Below, in pieces: positions 1 through 12,954 of a DNA stretch of 64,000 nucleotides (positions are counted from its first letter, which is position 1; each line of letters starts with the position of its first letter). Source of the stretch: Phlebotomus papatasi. Taxonomy: Eukaryota; Arthropoda; Insecta; Diptera; Psychodidae. The notes below the pieces were generated by a model that saw only the letters and a program-made list of their open reading frames with translations, was not told the DNA's origin and did no database searches. The translations under genes were made by a program, and so were the position numbers. Location: positions 44,650,712 to 44,714,711 of the forward strand of contig NC_077224.1 of NCBI RefSeq assembly GCF_024763615.1. The letters run 5' to 3'.

Positions 1-238
1 CAAATGACAAGATTTTACGAACATTTTTTGTGTGTTTACGAACATTTACGAACAAATGTTTGTAAAAGTACAAAAAATGCTCGTCAAATGATCATGTTAC
101 GAACAATGTTTGTGAAAAGATGTACAAACTTTTACGAACATGTTTGTGGGTTATACGATTCACGAGCATTTTGTAACTCCCCCATAGGAATTCACAAACA
201 TTTTCGAACATTTTTACAAAATATTTTTTTGTGTGTAC
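1..238. repeat. Fold-back repeat family H, copy cut by window edge
   Basis: AT-rich inverted-repeat element built from alternating forms of TTTACGAACATTTT and its complement, ending in a TTTTACAAAATATTTTTTTGTG-like arm. The same sequence recurs at about 7766-8045 and, complete, at 9071-9518. Only the right part is visible because the window starts inside it. The overlapping short reading frames are translations of this repeat, not genes. Confidence 0.7.
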
Positions 239-3200
239 TAGCAAACGTACACTTTTTTTTGGAGTAGAGGGAGTATTATTTTGGCGCAGAAGATTATTGT
301 GCATAACCAGAACCCCTCTTAGAAAAATTTGGATTATTTTAATAACATAGGACACATAGGACATCCTAATTTGCATAAAAAGTAGACCAAAAAGATTCGC
401 ATACTACCCCAAAAAATTGAGAATATCCTGAAAGTGGAGCCCAAATGAGGGATTGTTAGCCACTTTAATTAAAATTAATGGTTGAATTTCCTCCTCAATT
501 ATTCTTTCACCAGAACATAAATATTCAATTGTATTCCTCTATCGCATCATTCCTTCCAGTTTTTATATTCTATTCACACGGATTTGCCGGAATAAATTTT
601 TGCAAGTATTATGGAAAAGCAAAAGAGTCCTAATGTGATATAAAAGCCTCTAATTTAGAAACTGTTGTGGCAGAAAGAGGGTGAATTTCCACCAAGAGGC
701 ACACAGTCTCAAATATACAGCTGAGTTTATTGCCATTTGAGGGGATAAGGGGGTTGTAGGGAGGAAAATGTCAGAGTTCAGTCAGCATTGTAGACGAAGG
801 AGAGAAAGCTGATTAAGATGGGAGAAAAATGTGCTACATGAAACTTCTTCACCCGACTTTTCGGCCAAGTTTAAGCGGAACAATTCTCTGACTATTTATG
901 GTAACATTCTGCAAGTTGGTAGATTTAATATGTTAGTGCTTATGGGGCTTGGGTTCTTTTGTTCTTTACGATTTTAGACTGAATTCGTAAATGCCCTAAA
1001 TGTAAACCATTTTAAATCACCTTATGTTTAGTGTAAAATCTCTTTGTAACCTAAAGTGTTTAAATTTAAGATTATAAAAACAGTTTCAGCTTGAAAGGTT
1101 GAGTCAAGGATTTCTCTAGACTTCACTAAAACCGTGTTTTTGGTTTATTTCAAAAACAAACTCGCTTTAGTAGTTTATTTACGGTTTTAATACTCTTCTC
1201 TTATCCGGCGCTAAATTTTACGGTTTTAATACTAATTGATGTTATTGTAACCATAGGTTAGCAAGATTGATGTTGATTAATGTTGTTCCAAACGAATAAG
1301 CCATGGCTAATGAAAGCGACAAATATGTGTCTGCTAGAAATAGTACTATGTATTTCCGGTTTATAAGAGTATTAGAAAAAAGCTATTTTTAGTTACTTGT
1401 TTTCTTCTAAAGCAACAGTGCAGTGTTTTAGGGCCATTTTTTGTAAAATCTGTTTTAAACAGGTACGGGGAACAATTTTTCAAATGCAATACCAAATACT
1501 TATTCTAATTTAACAAATTTTTACTAAAACTTATCTAAATATTATTTTTATTTAACTTAGCTTCAAAGAGCTTTGAAAATTTATTGCTCGCCATTTCCTT
1601 CAAATATCTTACAGAAAGTCAATAGACAAAGTCGATCGATAAATCAACAGTGCAAAATAAAATTTATTCTGTATTGTTTTAGCGATCGGTACAGTACATG
1701 GAAGCTTATTACTAAAAAATGAATACTCAAAAAATGTATAAATACATTAGTTTTTATAAATATGAAATCGTTTTGAAAGTTCAAATTCCAACACATGGTG
1801 CTAACACAAATCTCCATAACCCATAATATAGAACACACCAAAAACAAACGCTACTTAACTGGACGGGTTAAATTACATAATAAAATATGAGATAGATTAC
1901 CAGAATATACAGTTTATCTTCCTAATTTATCCAGAAAACAATATTTATCGGTATTAGTTCATTATTATATTTCATTTAATTAATAAGTATGCATTTGATT
2001 TTGTGATTAAATCATTTATTTGAAATGCTCAAAATCCCCAGATAATAATATCAATATTTAGGACAGTCTGCATTTGAAGTGGCCATCGATAGTTATTGAC
2101 AATGGTTGGGGTTGGTATATTCTCAATCCCCAACAGAACATTGATTTTATTTTTAAACTCTTTTCGAGGAAATGAGAAAATATTGTGATGGAATTTTCTG
2201 ATAAAATTTTCTTCTCTATTACGGACTTTTTATATTACATATATACCATATATATATGGTTTTCTACCAATCTTTAGAAGATTGGAAAAGAATTTATTGG
2301 TTTTATCGTGGAAATGACAAGAAATATGGACGTAGGATTCAATGGAATTTTTCGCGTCAATAATGAAGAGGAAATGTCTTATAAATGGCGCACATGGATT
2401 AAAATTAGAAAGCGATAGATTAATTCAAATAAAATAAAGACAGAAGAATATGACAAATTACCGTGCAATTTTGAAATACTTTGAATGCTGTTAGAGCATT
2501 CTGAATGATGGCAAGAATTCATTTAAGAGTTATGTAATCTAATCTAACAAAGTAGAACACAACTCCTTCTTATTGGCCATTTTAGGAAATAAACTTGGGA
2601 ATAAATAAAATTAATTTGCTCATGACCTTTTCATACTGTTTAGCTCAATATTTACCCAATTTTTGCCTATTTATCAAGTTACATTTATTTACTAAAGGCT
2701 GTTAATATAAACAATTTTTCTAATCAATTTTCCTTAATACATTTTCCCTTTTTCCCAACTAAAAGATACTCTCGATAATGTTTTTATTATATCCATGCAC
2801 ATTTTATACTTTTTTGATCAATTGGCAGATTATTCGATCATCACTGTAACCCTTTTGTGGTCAAATTGTAATAAATGTTAAATATCAAAAGAAAGAGGAT
2901 ACATTGAGAAAAATTTATTTATAAACTAATACAATTATTTGAAATTTCACACGTATTACGCATTAAAAAACGGGTTGAAAATTATATATTTTCGGTGTTT
3001 TAAGTGTACGTACAACTTAAAATGTCTCTTAAAAATACTTTTTTTTAATTTCCTCTAAGGTCCTTGACATATTCAGACGGTTTAGAAGACTTGCAGGGAA
3101 TGATATTATGCACATTTTAAGCCTGAGATAAATAAAATTCGACTTATAACTGAAGAATTGAAATTAGATTTTCCGAAAACATTATAATAGAACTTCAAAT

Positions 3201-3624
3201 TCGTAGAAAAATCATATGAAGTGTTTAACAAACTGGTTTCAGATTTGAGATTCTTTGAGGATCTCTCTAATAGTTTCACCCCTCTAATAAGCTGTATCAG
3301 TATAGTATAAAGATATAGACAAGAACGTTAATTTGGATTTATAGTGGATCTCATGCTTTTTAACAAATTTTCTTATTGCTTCACTTTATTCATATATAAT
3401 ATTTTTCACAAATTTGTAATCAGTATCAGCAAACAATTCTTGTGAATATATTGGAGCTGCATAAGGTAAAATTTGCCGAAGGCAGCCAAAATCCCGAGTG
3501 GTTAAAATTTTGAAAGGGACGAAATTATATGGAGAATAATGTGTAGAATAATTTCCCAAAACATAGAAAATTTCCCTTTGCCTCCAGTAAGATGAATCCA
3601 ATCGTGGGAATAACTATGATACTA
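239..3624. other. AT-rich non-coding stretch
   Basis: No reading frame with recognisable protein content, no RNA gene and no well-bounded repeat seen. If the nervana-like exon at 22303-22432 belongs to a gene continuing leftward, this may be intron. Confidence 0.5.
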
Positions 3625-3745
3625 TTACGAATTCGGAATTTTCGCTTTCCAAATTTTGGTCCTTTCGGGATTTTGATTTTCGGGTTTTTGCGTTCGTGAT
3701 TTCGACTTTCGAGATTTTCACCTGGACCCAAAATTTGGAATACTG
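3625..3745. repeat. Degenerate 15-16 bp minisatellite (TTCGGGATTTTGGCT type)
   Basis: About seven imperfect units of roughly 15-16 bp, each containing TTCGGAATTTT or TTCGGGATTTTG-like cores. The same unit, in either orientation, recurs at 23750-24680, 45340-45440, 46605-46692, 62800-62960 and 63120-63205. Confidence 0.6.
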
Positions 3746-3925
3746 AATAAAGCGGAATTCCGGACAAATCACTTTGGAAGTTTGGACTATAATAATCTTA
3801 GAAATAATTTTGTAATTATGCACTTCTAAAGTCTTTTGGAGATTTATTTAATCAAGCTATAGGAGACTTGTATGAGCTTTAAAATGGTTTGACCGGAATC
3901 CTAAATTCAAGTATTGCTTCCGTAT

Positions 3926-4138
3926 GGGGAGGTGGGGTACCTTTGGATTGGGGACCTTTGAAATAGGGCTTTTTCCTCCTAATTTTAAATAGATCTAAGT
4001 TTTATCAGAACCTAATTTAACTTTATAATTGGATTATAGGACTAAATTATAGGTATGGTGGTAAGCAGGACTTCCATTTAAAATAGGAGAAATAGGTTTA
4101 TTTTAAAGGCTCCAATTTAAATGTACCCACTTCTCCCT
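3926..4138. repeat. MITE family A, diverged copy
   Basis: Begins GGGGAGGTGGGGTACCTTTG and ends CCCACTTCTCCCT. The interior carries the family A pattern of two facing arms resembling ATTTTAAATA..TTATCAG..TAATTTA. More decayed than the copies at 4334 and 40663. Confidence 0.6.
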
Positions 4139-4333
4139 AAATTCCGTGTATTGGTACAGGAATACAGATTACACAAAATTTGTTTATGGCAGCAGCAACA
4201 ATGATAAATCTGAATTCAAGAAATAAAACTACATAGGAGTGTGAATAAGTTCCTATTGTTTCTTTATTTGTATTATACTAATGAGAGGGCGGCGGGGTAA
4301 AGCGATAAATATAGCCTCTTCCTGTCAATACCT

Positions 4334-4552
4334 TAGGAGGAAGTGGGGCACCTTTGAAAGCGGGACACCTGTGAAATTGGGATTTCTCACCTATTTTTAA
4401 ACAAAATTGAGCCTTATCGTGATATAATTTAGGTGCACAAACATATTGAGAAGCTAAATTACATTATGATATGGCTTAATTCCACTTAAACATAGCTGAA
4501 AAATCCCAATTTCAAAGGTGCCCCACTTTCAAATGTGCCTCACTTCTCCCTA
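4334..4552. repeat. MITE family A, well-preserved copy
   Basis: Left end TAGGAGGAAGTGGGGCACCT and a matching inverted right end GCCTCACTTCTCCCTA bound about 219 bp. The inner arms (TTGAAATTGGGATTT and AAATCCCAATTTCAA) are also inverted, so the whole element can fold into one long hairpin. No coding capacity. Confidence 0.8.
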
Positions 4553-4734
4553 TATTCACCTACAAGCAAATCAGAAGCCTGGAATGTCCCAGTATATATG
4601 TACATTCAGGTGAGTAATAAAAGATTAGGTAAGCAAACTCATTAGAAATATAGGAACCCGATGTTAACGAATAAGGGATCTGATCCCTTAAGAGAGGATT
4701 AGACAAGGGAATAACAAAAATACAAATGCAAAAG

Positions 4735-4860
4735 CAAGATGCAGCAGCTACTGGTACCGGAGGCAGTTGACGAGAAGTCGTTAAGGCTGGACGAAGTTAG
4801 TGCGAGAGGTCCTATTCCTTAAAAGAGACTTTGCAACCACCCAAGTAAGTAAGTAACTTG
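4735..4860 (+). mobile_element. Possible LINE 3' end with short TAAG tail
   Basis: The sequence GGCTGGACGAAGTTAGTGCG followed by a cysteine-, arginine- and proline-coding stretch and a tail AAGTAAGTAAGTAAC resembles the 3' terminus of a non-LTR retrotransposon. Too short to assign a clade. The rest of 4553-5560 shows no gene. Confidence 0.3.
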
Positions 4861-5559
4861 TATTACATCCGTTGCTCCTTCAAAGCTTCGTTCAAATGCA
4901 CCAATTGTCCTCGATAGACACCTTCAGTGACAGTTTCTTTTAGACATTTAGGTGAAAGTGTCCAGTGTCCATGCTTAGTATTATCCCAAGTTTCTTAATA
5001 ACTAAATTTTTCCTATCTTTCTCAATAAATATTATTGCACCCTATGCAATAGGCACTTTCCCCTATGGCTAATAACGCTATACCCAATATCCGACTAAAT
5101 ACAGAGCTTTAAACCACGATTTCGTTTTTATATACTAAGAATTGCCATTATGTATCCACTTTTCATCTCTATAGTCACTATCCGATGCAAAATCCCTTCC
5201 TTTTCTGGGCATTAGGGCAGCCGTTTACATAAGCCTTGTTCAGCTCGTTCGACACCCTTTCAATCGTTCCCAATGTTTGTAAATCTAGCGATGAGAACCA
5301 ATGTATTATAGTCCTAGTACAACTCATTCTTTCTCCCTGAAATCTCAAACACGTGTTAGAAAACGCTAGTCAATGGTCGTAAATTATTTTGATTATAAAA
5401 TACGTATACCCAAGCGAATCAGGGGGCATTCGACCCTAATCACTAGGAGATTTCGCTAAAGAATATGAACTTCTATGTAACTCCTAGCGATGAATGATTT
5501 TCAACAAATATGCATTCCCCAAATAGCTGTTTCTCATCATTCGTCTTCGCACTTTTCCT

Positions 5560-5760
5560 TCAGCTTTTCCTCTCTATAGGCCTCTTTTCTCTCACGTCGT
5601 CTGTGCGCATGACGTCATGTGACAGTGTGGCATGATGACGTCTATTGCGGTATCGCGGGATGAGGCATGAGGCCTTCGTGAAGGGGGTTAAAATATTTAT
5701 AATAAATGTGTCATGAGAGAGTCTCAGGCACGGCAGGTGCTCGTCTTGTCGTCAAATTAA
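5560..5760 (+). promoter_or_regulatory. Promoter-like island with two CRE-type sites
   Basis: In an otherwise AT-rich region this stretch is comparatively GC- and CpG-rich. It has a perfect palindromic CRE, TGACGTCA, at 5610-5617, a second half-matching site TGACGTCT at 5636-5643, and a TATTTATAATAAA box at 5694-5706 followed about 30 bp later by a TCAG initiator-like sequence at 5723. The arrangement fits a + strand core promoter, yet no + strand protein gene is seen in the next 24 kb. It could serve an RNA gene, be an alternative promoter, or be an enhancer in an intron of the minus-strand gene. Confidence 0.4.
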
Positions 5761-6995
5761 GTGAATTCCACCTCAATTATATGTTCTAGGTTCTCTTCTG
5801 ACTTGGTACACCACCCTCTTTCTCATACAAAGGTTTGTTCTTTTTTCGAAACTTCAATGCGGGCGTAATTGTGCGTTTGACCCTCGCCCAACGTCCGGAC
5901 GTCCAATTTCTCCGTCGGTTTGGCACTCAATTAAGGCACGAGGATGGTGAATAAAAAAAAAAGACCAAGGAAATTGACGTGATTGTTGAGCACAACTAAT
6001 ATGACATTTATTGATGATGATGGCATCCTTCGTCACCGTATTCAGACAGATATAAAATTAAAAAAATGCAACCGAGAATATTCATAATTGGGTCAGATGT
6101 TAGCACGCGAAAATGGTTCAGTTTATACGTATATAATATCTTGGCAAAATATCAATTTTCCACTCTTCACGCAAAAACATTGTTGATTGCAAAAGAAAGA
6201 CAACAAAAGTTACAAACAAGAGGCATATTATACAAGACAATTTGTCTCCATTTACACGAGCAATGCCGAAAGATGCTATGATGAGGGAATAGTAATCAAT
6301 TTAAGTGAGTATTTCCATACGAAAAGACACAATTTCTGAGGCTGAAGAATTTCCTAATTGATATCAATGCGTATTGATTGTTTGTGTCAATTGATCTGAG
6401 GCAGAATTTTATTGAAGAGGATGCCATCAATTTTCGTTTTTCTTTCATACCCTGATCGTGACTTTCACTTTGTCTATAAATAACTCAAATTCATTTTGTG
6501 ACATTTATTTATCAGAAAGATAAAGATTAAATTAATTTTTGAACTTAATTTTACAAAAGGGCTGATAAAGTTCAGTTTTCAAAATTTTGTCCCCTTTTTT
6601 TTGAAACTTTTTAGAAAATAATTATAACAATTAAAATAATAATATAAAAATCTTATGGAAGAAATATGTTTAGATTTAAAATATAATTTCTAATCAATTT
6701 TAAATGTCCTATGCTCCATTATATATAGTATTTTACTGAACACAAATGTTATTGTCTGATCAAAATTTCTAAAAACATAAAAAATGGAAACCATAGCGTG
6801 TGACACCTTTAAAATAGGGTTTTCCAATTACAAATGAAACTGGACCTTAGGGCCCAAATCTCTAGCTAATCCTCGAGAATATTTACCCTGTAAAAGTGGA
6901 CAGTAAAAGAAGGATTGGGCAAAAGAAATTTATGCAAAAGATCTATAAATCGATGATCCTGAGTTTTCAGTCTATAATGGTTTAGGATAAATCTT
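5761..6995. other. Non-coding stretch
   Basis: No supported gene. Short open frames at 5854-6036 and 6066-6281 lack recognisable content and sit in AT-rich sequence. Confidence 0.4.
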
Positions 6996-7223
6996 TAAGG
7001 GGAAATGGGGCACTTTTGACAGTAAGTCACCTTTGAAATTGGGATTTTTCACTTATTTTTAAATAAAATCAAGCCTGATCGTCCTCATCGTGATATAATT
7101 TGACTGCACAAACAGATTTAGAAGCTAAATTACATTATGATATGGCCTAGTTCCACTTAAACATAGGAGAAAAATCCCAATTTCGAAGATGCCCCACTTT
7201 TAAAAGTGCCCCAGTTCCCCCTA
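6996..7223. repeat. MITE family A copy
   Basis: Left end TAAGGGGAAATGGGGCACTT and right end GTGCCCCAGTTCCCCCTA are inverted repeats about 228 bp apart. The interior matches the copy at 4334-4552, including AAGCTAAATTACATTATGAT. A second, right-arm-only relative follows at 7255-7398. Confidence 0.8.
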
Positions 7224-7254
7224 CTGCCAAATTTTATAGGCTAAATACTCAACG

Positions 7255-7398
7255 ATATAATTTAGCTCCACAAAATCAATTGTTAATCAGAATTATGTCA
7301 CGATAAAGCTCAGTTTCATTTAAAAATCGGCGAAAAATGCCCGATTTTTAAGGTTTTCCAATTCGAAGATGCCTCACTTCCACCCAATACTTTAATTC
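7255..7398. repeat. MITE family A, right half only
   Basis: Resembles the right half of family A: GATATAATTTAGCTCCACAA, then ATAAAGCTCAGTTTCATTTA, ending GCCTCACTTCCACCC. The left terminus is missing. Confidence 0.5.
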
Positions 7399-7724
7399 GT
7401 GTAATGAAACAATTTTGAAAAAGAAACAATAACAAAATATAAATCATCTTGACAACTTCAGTTTGGATTAAATTGATATCTGATCATTTTTTTCGTCATA
7501 TACAAAAAGAAAACATATTTTACTGATTAAACTGAGAATTTGTCTATAAGAAAACGTTTTATTTAAAACGTATTAAATGGTATTAAACTATTAACAGTTT
7601 ACAGTTTTTTTTTAATATATTTTTACTTTTACATTAAGTTGTATAATTTAGAACCTCTCGGATTTTTAATTTTTGTTTTTATTTTTTCAAAGTGTTTATT
7701 ACTTAAAATTATTTCATTTTATTT

Positions 7725-8045
7725 GTGGATTATAGAGCGATGGCCTATAGCGGGGCTCTACTGTAAATTCTCTCTGGGGACTTTCGAAATGTTCGTGAAT
7801 TGTATGACCCACTCAAGAGTTCTTTTTTCTCAAATATTGTTCGTAAAATGATCACAGGGCGAAGATTTTTTGTTTTCTTTTTTTTAATATTATATTTGTT
7901 CTTAAAAGTTTGTAAATAATCAGAAAAATTCACGTAAAACTTCATTATTTTTTCGTAAAGCTTTGCCAGATAAAAAAATGAAGAAAATTGTTTGTAAAAG
8001 AAAAAGATGCTCGTTACGTGATTATGAAAAGGGGTGGCATAGTGT
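7725..8045. repeat. Fold-back family H fragment beside a pogo-like terminus
   Basis: Positions 7725-7762 read, on the minus strand, as TACAGTAGAGCCCCGCTATA followed by GGCCATCGCTC, the look of a Tc1/mariner pogo-type terminal repeat. From about 7766 the sequence is a shortened family H element (GAAATGTTCGTGAATTGTAT, GATGCTCGTTACGTGATTAT). Confidence 0.45.
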
Positions 8046-8503
8046 CCCAAGCAGGGGGGCGACATTAGCTCTGAAAAATGCAACCAGTTTTAGTGTAAAT
8101 TTTTTCATGTTTTCGTACACATTTCACGAGATATCTCTAAAACTACGTAGGTTGCCAATTTGGGTTTTTCGGTTGCCTATTCTATATTAAATTGGCTTTT
8201 ATTTTGTATTTGTATTATTTCCTAATTCATTCTATAATGACAGAAAATAGCTAATAAACTGAAAAGTTTTATCGGCACGTTAGAAACATATGGGAAACTA
8301 TACTGAACCTCGTAACTCAAATTTTATACCAGTTCTATGTTATTGTGGAGTAATCCAAACCACCCCCCACTTGCGTATTAATCCGTTATCCCATGATTCA
8401 TGCAGAGTAGCGGACTTGATGTCGGCAAGTTCGCTTGCCATTGACATGGACCGCTATTGGGCAAGACATGCGTAAATTTTATGCCTCGACACGATTAATA
8501 ATA

Positions 8504-8947
8504 CACTCAGTCCCGGCATTTAATCCTTCGGAATTATGCACCTGACGGAATTATGCACATACAATTATGCAATTTGCCTACTTTAGGGAGTCAATTTATG
8601 AAATCATTTTTGAAATACGCCTGAATGTGTAGTATGTTGCGACGCGGGAATTTGAAAACATTTCGCTACTTTTTCAGAATAAAACTTTTATTTCTTTTAT
8701 TTAGGTAAATTTTTTAAATATTCTAACCATTTATTGAAGAACTCTGGCCAAAAAGTACTGTTTGTTAATGCAGTTCTATTACCCAGTTGAACCTTTTTTT
8801 CAACTACTTTTACTCCGCGTAAAATTCGTTCTACGGTCAATTTATTCATAAGAAAGCCCCTGCGGATATGCAAATTTTCTCGATGCCTAATGCCATTTCG
8901 CGCGATTTTTTTGGTCCCGAAAATGTGCATAATGCCGGGATCTAGTG
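8504..8947. mobile_element. Non-autonomous DNA transposon with CCCGGCATT termini
   Basis: The left end CACTCAGTCCCGGCATTTAA and the right end GCATAATGCCGGGATCTAGT are inverted matches of about 17 bp enclosing 444 bp. If the boundary is moved by one base, AATAAT flanks both sides as a possible target duplication, but the flanks are too AT-rich to be sure. AATTATGCAC subrepeats lie near the left end. A 77-codon minus frame (8697-8930) inside it has no recognised domain and may be a transposase remnant or chance. Confidence 0.55.
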
Positions 8948-8994
8948 TAATAATTTTATACCTCGAAACTATAGTTTCGGGTTATGAAAAAAAT

Positions 8995-9068
8995 TAAATC
9001 ACGGTGAGACCCGGCGTGCTTTAGAAATATGTGAAATATCATATGCCAATGTGGCCTACTTCCCCCTA
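8995..9068. repeat. MITE family B, right-end remnant
   Basis: GTGCTTTAGAAATATGTGAA then CAATGTGGCCTACTTCCCCC matches the right arm of family B seen at 29433-29953. It is immediately followed by the complete family H element. Confidence 0.5.
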
Positions 9069-9070
9069 AA

Positions 9071-9518
9071 CAGAAAAAAAAATATTTTGTAAAAGTGTTC
9101 GTAAATGTTTGTTAATTCCTACTGAGAACTTATGAAATGCTCGTAAATCGTATAACCTACTAAAAAATTCGTAAAAGTTTGTATATTTTTTCACAAATGT
9201 TGTTCGTAGCATAAGCACCGGACGAACATTTTTTGTTATTTTACAAACATTTGTTTATACATTTTTGTTTATCTGGCAAAACTTTACGAAGAAATGACAA
9301 AATTTTACGAACATGTTTTTGTGTTGTTATGAACCTTTGCAAATATTTTTAAAAGAACCAAAAGCATTTGTCAAGTGATAATATTACAAAATATTGTTTG
9401 TGAAAGAGTACAAACTGTAAGGAACTTTTTGGTGTACGATTTACGAGCATTTCCCAAGTCCCCAGTAGGAACACACAAACATTTACCTACGAATAATTTT
9501 ACAAAACATTTTTTTCTG
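9071..9518. repeat. Fold-back family H, complete copy
   Basis: Left end CAGAAAAAAAAATATTTTGT and right end ACAAAACATTTTTTTCTG form the outer inverted repeat of a roughly 448-bp element. The interior contains many inverted copies of TTCGTAAATGTTTGT. No coding capacity. Confidence 0.7.
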
Positions 9519-12500
9519 TGTAGTAAAATCAACTGCATCATCTAAATTTATTAAAGATAATACTCGTGATTTAAATGATAAAATAGTGCTTTTGTAAATA
9601 GATAAACAAGATTTTTCTGGAGTGTATTTTTTTAACTTCAGAAACTTATTTGATATTACAATTTAAGCTTTGAGTATCTGTTTAAAATCACAAAACGACC
9701 CTTTATCAAGAAAAACTAAGTTTTAGAATCATTGGAAGATAATTGTAAAGAACAGGGCATGAAAAAAAGATAATAAATATTATTTTTTTAAATTACTTTT
9801 AGTGAAATTTATAATATATGTAGTTTCTAATTTTCGTACTTTCTTTCATGAATCTTTCTGTATGTGTTCAAACATTTTCTTCTGCATAGAATGTTATGTA
9901 AACTTTGTTCGTGAAACTGAAAGCTCGTGTTTTCCTAAAAAAAAGTAAAACACATATAAATTTTATTTATATTGAATTATACGAGGAATTTATCAATACA
10001 ATATTTACTGAAAGACTGTTTACCCAAAGAGTGGGGAATATTCTAATCAGAATTGTACATACTATTGAGTAACGAAAATAGTTGAGAATATATCTCTATC
10101 ACCGAGCTATTTATTTGAATTTCACAACTTGTATTTTACAGCAGTGACTCATGTGACTAAATGTTTGCCAATCTTTGGCGTGAAATGATTTTCAGATAAA
10201 TTAAATTTGCTATGGAAATATTTTAAATAATACAATTTTATGGATGAAGGTCACTTTATGGACTTTTGATTAACCATTTTAGCATGATTATGTTCGAGTT
10301 GTTCTTTTACAATTTTCCACTCATTAGATTATTCCTGTTTATGATTCCCAAAGGATTTATATTTTAATAACATTTATTTGGGTCAATATACAGAAGAGCA
10401 TTTTTAATGAAACTCCGAATGCGTAACAAATGATGTATGTTCAATCAATTAAATATCAATATAAACACCAATTGATATCAATGAAAAACCATTATTTCAC
10501 ACGAGAAAAATCACTTCACACAAGTTTGCGATTTATTGGCACAAATTGAAAGCTCTAAAGTTGATGTTTTCAGAGGAAAATTTAGATGTTCTATCTAATT
10601 TAGATGTCCTATATAAAATTCAGTGACAATGAATTTTCTTTTATAACTAAGAGGAACACAAACAACGAAGATGGGCTTTGTGCTTCGGTACTTAGAAAAC
10701 CTTGTCAGAGCAACAATCTAAATTGTTTTGAAAAAGATGGTCCAAAACCAGACAAAAAAAAATGAGACACATGGAGGAAAACATGAGGACAAGTAATCGA
10801 CTTTAGTGAAAAAATTGTCTTTCTCTTTCTCACAAGACGCAGCACAAAGTATATAAATATTTTCTTGTTTATATGCCAAAATTTGCTTCTACTTCTTTTT
10901 CACAACCATCGTGTGAGATTGCGGATATTTTTGGAATGCGTGGGTGTTGTTATATTTAGACTTTTTTCCTCATCATCAAGAATTCGCTCCTTAGGAGACT
11001 TCTATATCCCTATCGCAAAAGGAAGAATAAGATTATCTTAAGCAAGAGGCATAAGATAGCTTTCTCGTGAAAATGTTTCCCATCCTCCACTATGGATGAT
11101 TTTTCTCATGATGTTTTTCTTCAGGGGTGGAAAATGGTGCGAGATAAAACTCAATTTGTCGCTTTACGAGGGGAAGACGGAATTTTAGGGACGTGTAACA
11201 GAAAATCAAGATAAAATATTAACTGATTTGCTAGATATTTCCACCATCCTTTCTATTTGCTGTGACTCCGTAGTATGGTTATAAAATTTTCGATATTATG
11301 AGAATCTGCTTGGGACCACTAGAAACATCGTCACTTGAATTATCAAATGTACTATCTGTTGTACAAAAGCATAAAGCAGATAAAAGAATTGCTATTTAAA
11401 GTAACGTAATGCTTATTATTAAACCCTTTTTTACTATCCTTATGCGGTTATAAGAATAGAGATTTCGTTACATGACTGAACTTTTATAATTTAATACAGC
11501 CACCCAGCGAGCACCAAACGCTAAGCCTTTTCAAATCAGCTGAAAAAATATATATTTTCAGCTGAGTTCTGCTAACCTTGAAGTGACACTAGCGATCGCA
11601 CCGGCAATTAGTCAAAGTTATTCTTTTTCCCCAATCGTGTGAGAGACTTTAATGAACTTGGTTTTTGTCTTTCCTGAGGTTGCCGGGATTGAGTAGAAGC
11701 TAAATGTAAACCCTTTCCATTATTACAATTTCATGATTCTTACCGACAGTGTTTAGTTCTGCCATCATCCGCTGCGAGCGCTAAACAGTGCCATTTTCAT
11801 GTATTTGCTTAGCACTTTTTGTTCGAGAGCTGCTGACTGGCCAGCAGACCGATTCAGCAAAAAATGCTGAAAATGCTATTTTTTTCTGCTAACTGTGTTA
11901 GCTGGGCAATACAGCCATATTTTTTCAAAACTTCTTCTACGATTATTTTAGAGTTAAATATGATTTTAAATTGTTATCATGTCGGAAAAAAAATTTGGGA
12001 AAATTAAAACTTTAACACTCTTTTTGAAACGGTTCTTAAACTACGCCCAATAATATTTTTAAGTACCTCCTACCGTCTCCTTTACAAATTGTTCATAGTC
12101 AATTTATTTTCTAAAATTCTGCATTGAAATCTCAAAGTGCATTGCGAAATACGGTACGCCCTCTAAAAATTTTTATTTAAATTTCAAATTTCTATTATTT
12201 TAATTTCACTTTTTCAAAAAAACTTCATTTTTGTGATGAGATGATATTTTACCTCTTAAAAATTCTCCTTCAAATTGAAAAGCTGTGCGCGACTTAAGAG
12301 TATTCGGATCTTCTGAATTTTATCATCAAATCATTAGGTGTGGTGTCAAAGATGGGCAAATCGACACAATTTGTATGAATAATCGACAGATTGACTTTAG
12401 CTAATACCCCTTGGATTTTATGTATTCAAATATTAATTGAGGATAACTGTAGCATTTTATGTTAAAAACACTCCTATAATAGCAAAGTGCCATGTTTTTG

Positions 12501-12764
12501 TAAAATTAACTACGCCCTCTTAAGGAGTTACGTAGGTCAAAAAGACAAAAAAGGAGCATATTTTTTTTTTATTTTTTCTTTCAACATAATACAAAATTTA
12601 TTTATTTCACCCTTTTAGGCATATAAAAGTACAATATTTAAACTATTTTTTCTGAAATTTTCATTTAAAAATTTTAAAAATTCAGGTTATGAGAATTCAT
12701 TTTCGGAAACCTCTTTGAAAAAAAAAACAATTCTTTTCAGTTCAAGGACTAATTTAACTCATTA
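9519..12764. other. Long non-coding stretch
   Basis: AT-rich sequence without a supported gene. A locally less AT-rich patch at 11500-11900 carries repeated GCTGA, TCAGC and GCTAAC words, but no frame or bounded element that I can name. Confidence 0.5.
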
Positions 12765-12954
12765 GTAGAGGGAAGTGGGGCACATTTGAACTTAGAATTT
12801 TTCTCTTATATTTAAAAGTGAAATAGAAAGCTGCATATAGAGCTAAATTATGCTTCTCAATCTGTTTGTGCACCTAAATTATATCACGATAAGGCTCAAT
12901 TTTATTTAAAAATAGGTGAAAAATCCCAATTTCAAAGGTATTCCACTTCCCCTT
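12765..12954. repeat. MITE family A copy
   Basis: Left end TAGAGGGAAGTGGGGCACAT; right end TTCAAAGGTATTCCACTTCC followed by CCTTA. The centre has CTTCTCAATCTGTTTGTGCA as in the 40663 copy. About 190 bp, with a deletion in the left arm. Confidence 0.7.

Noticed and set aside
4..376. Short frames of 87 and 94 codons at the window start
   Set aside because: They lie in the family H fold-back repeat and translate its repeated TTTACGAACA words.
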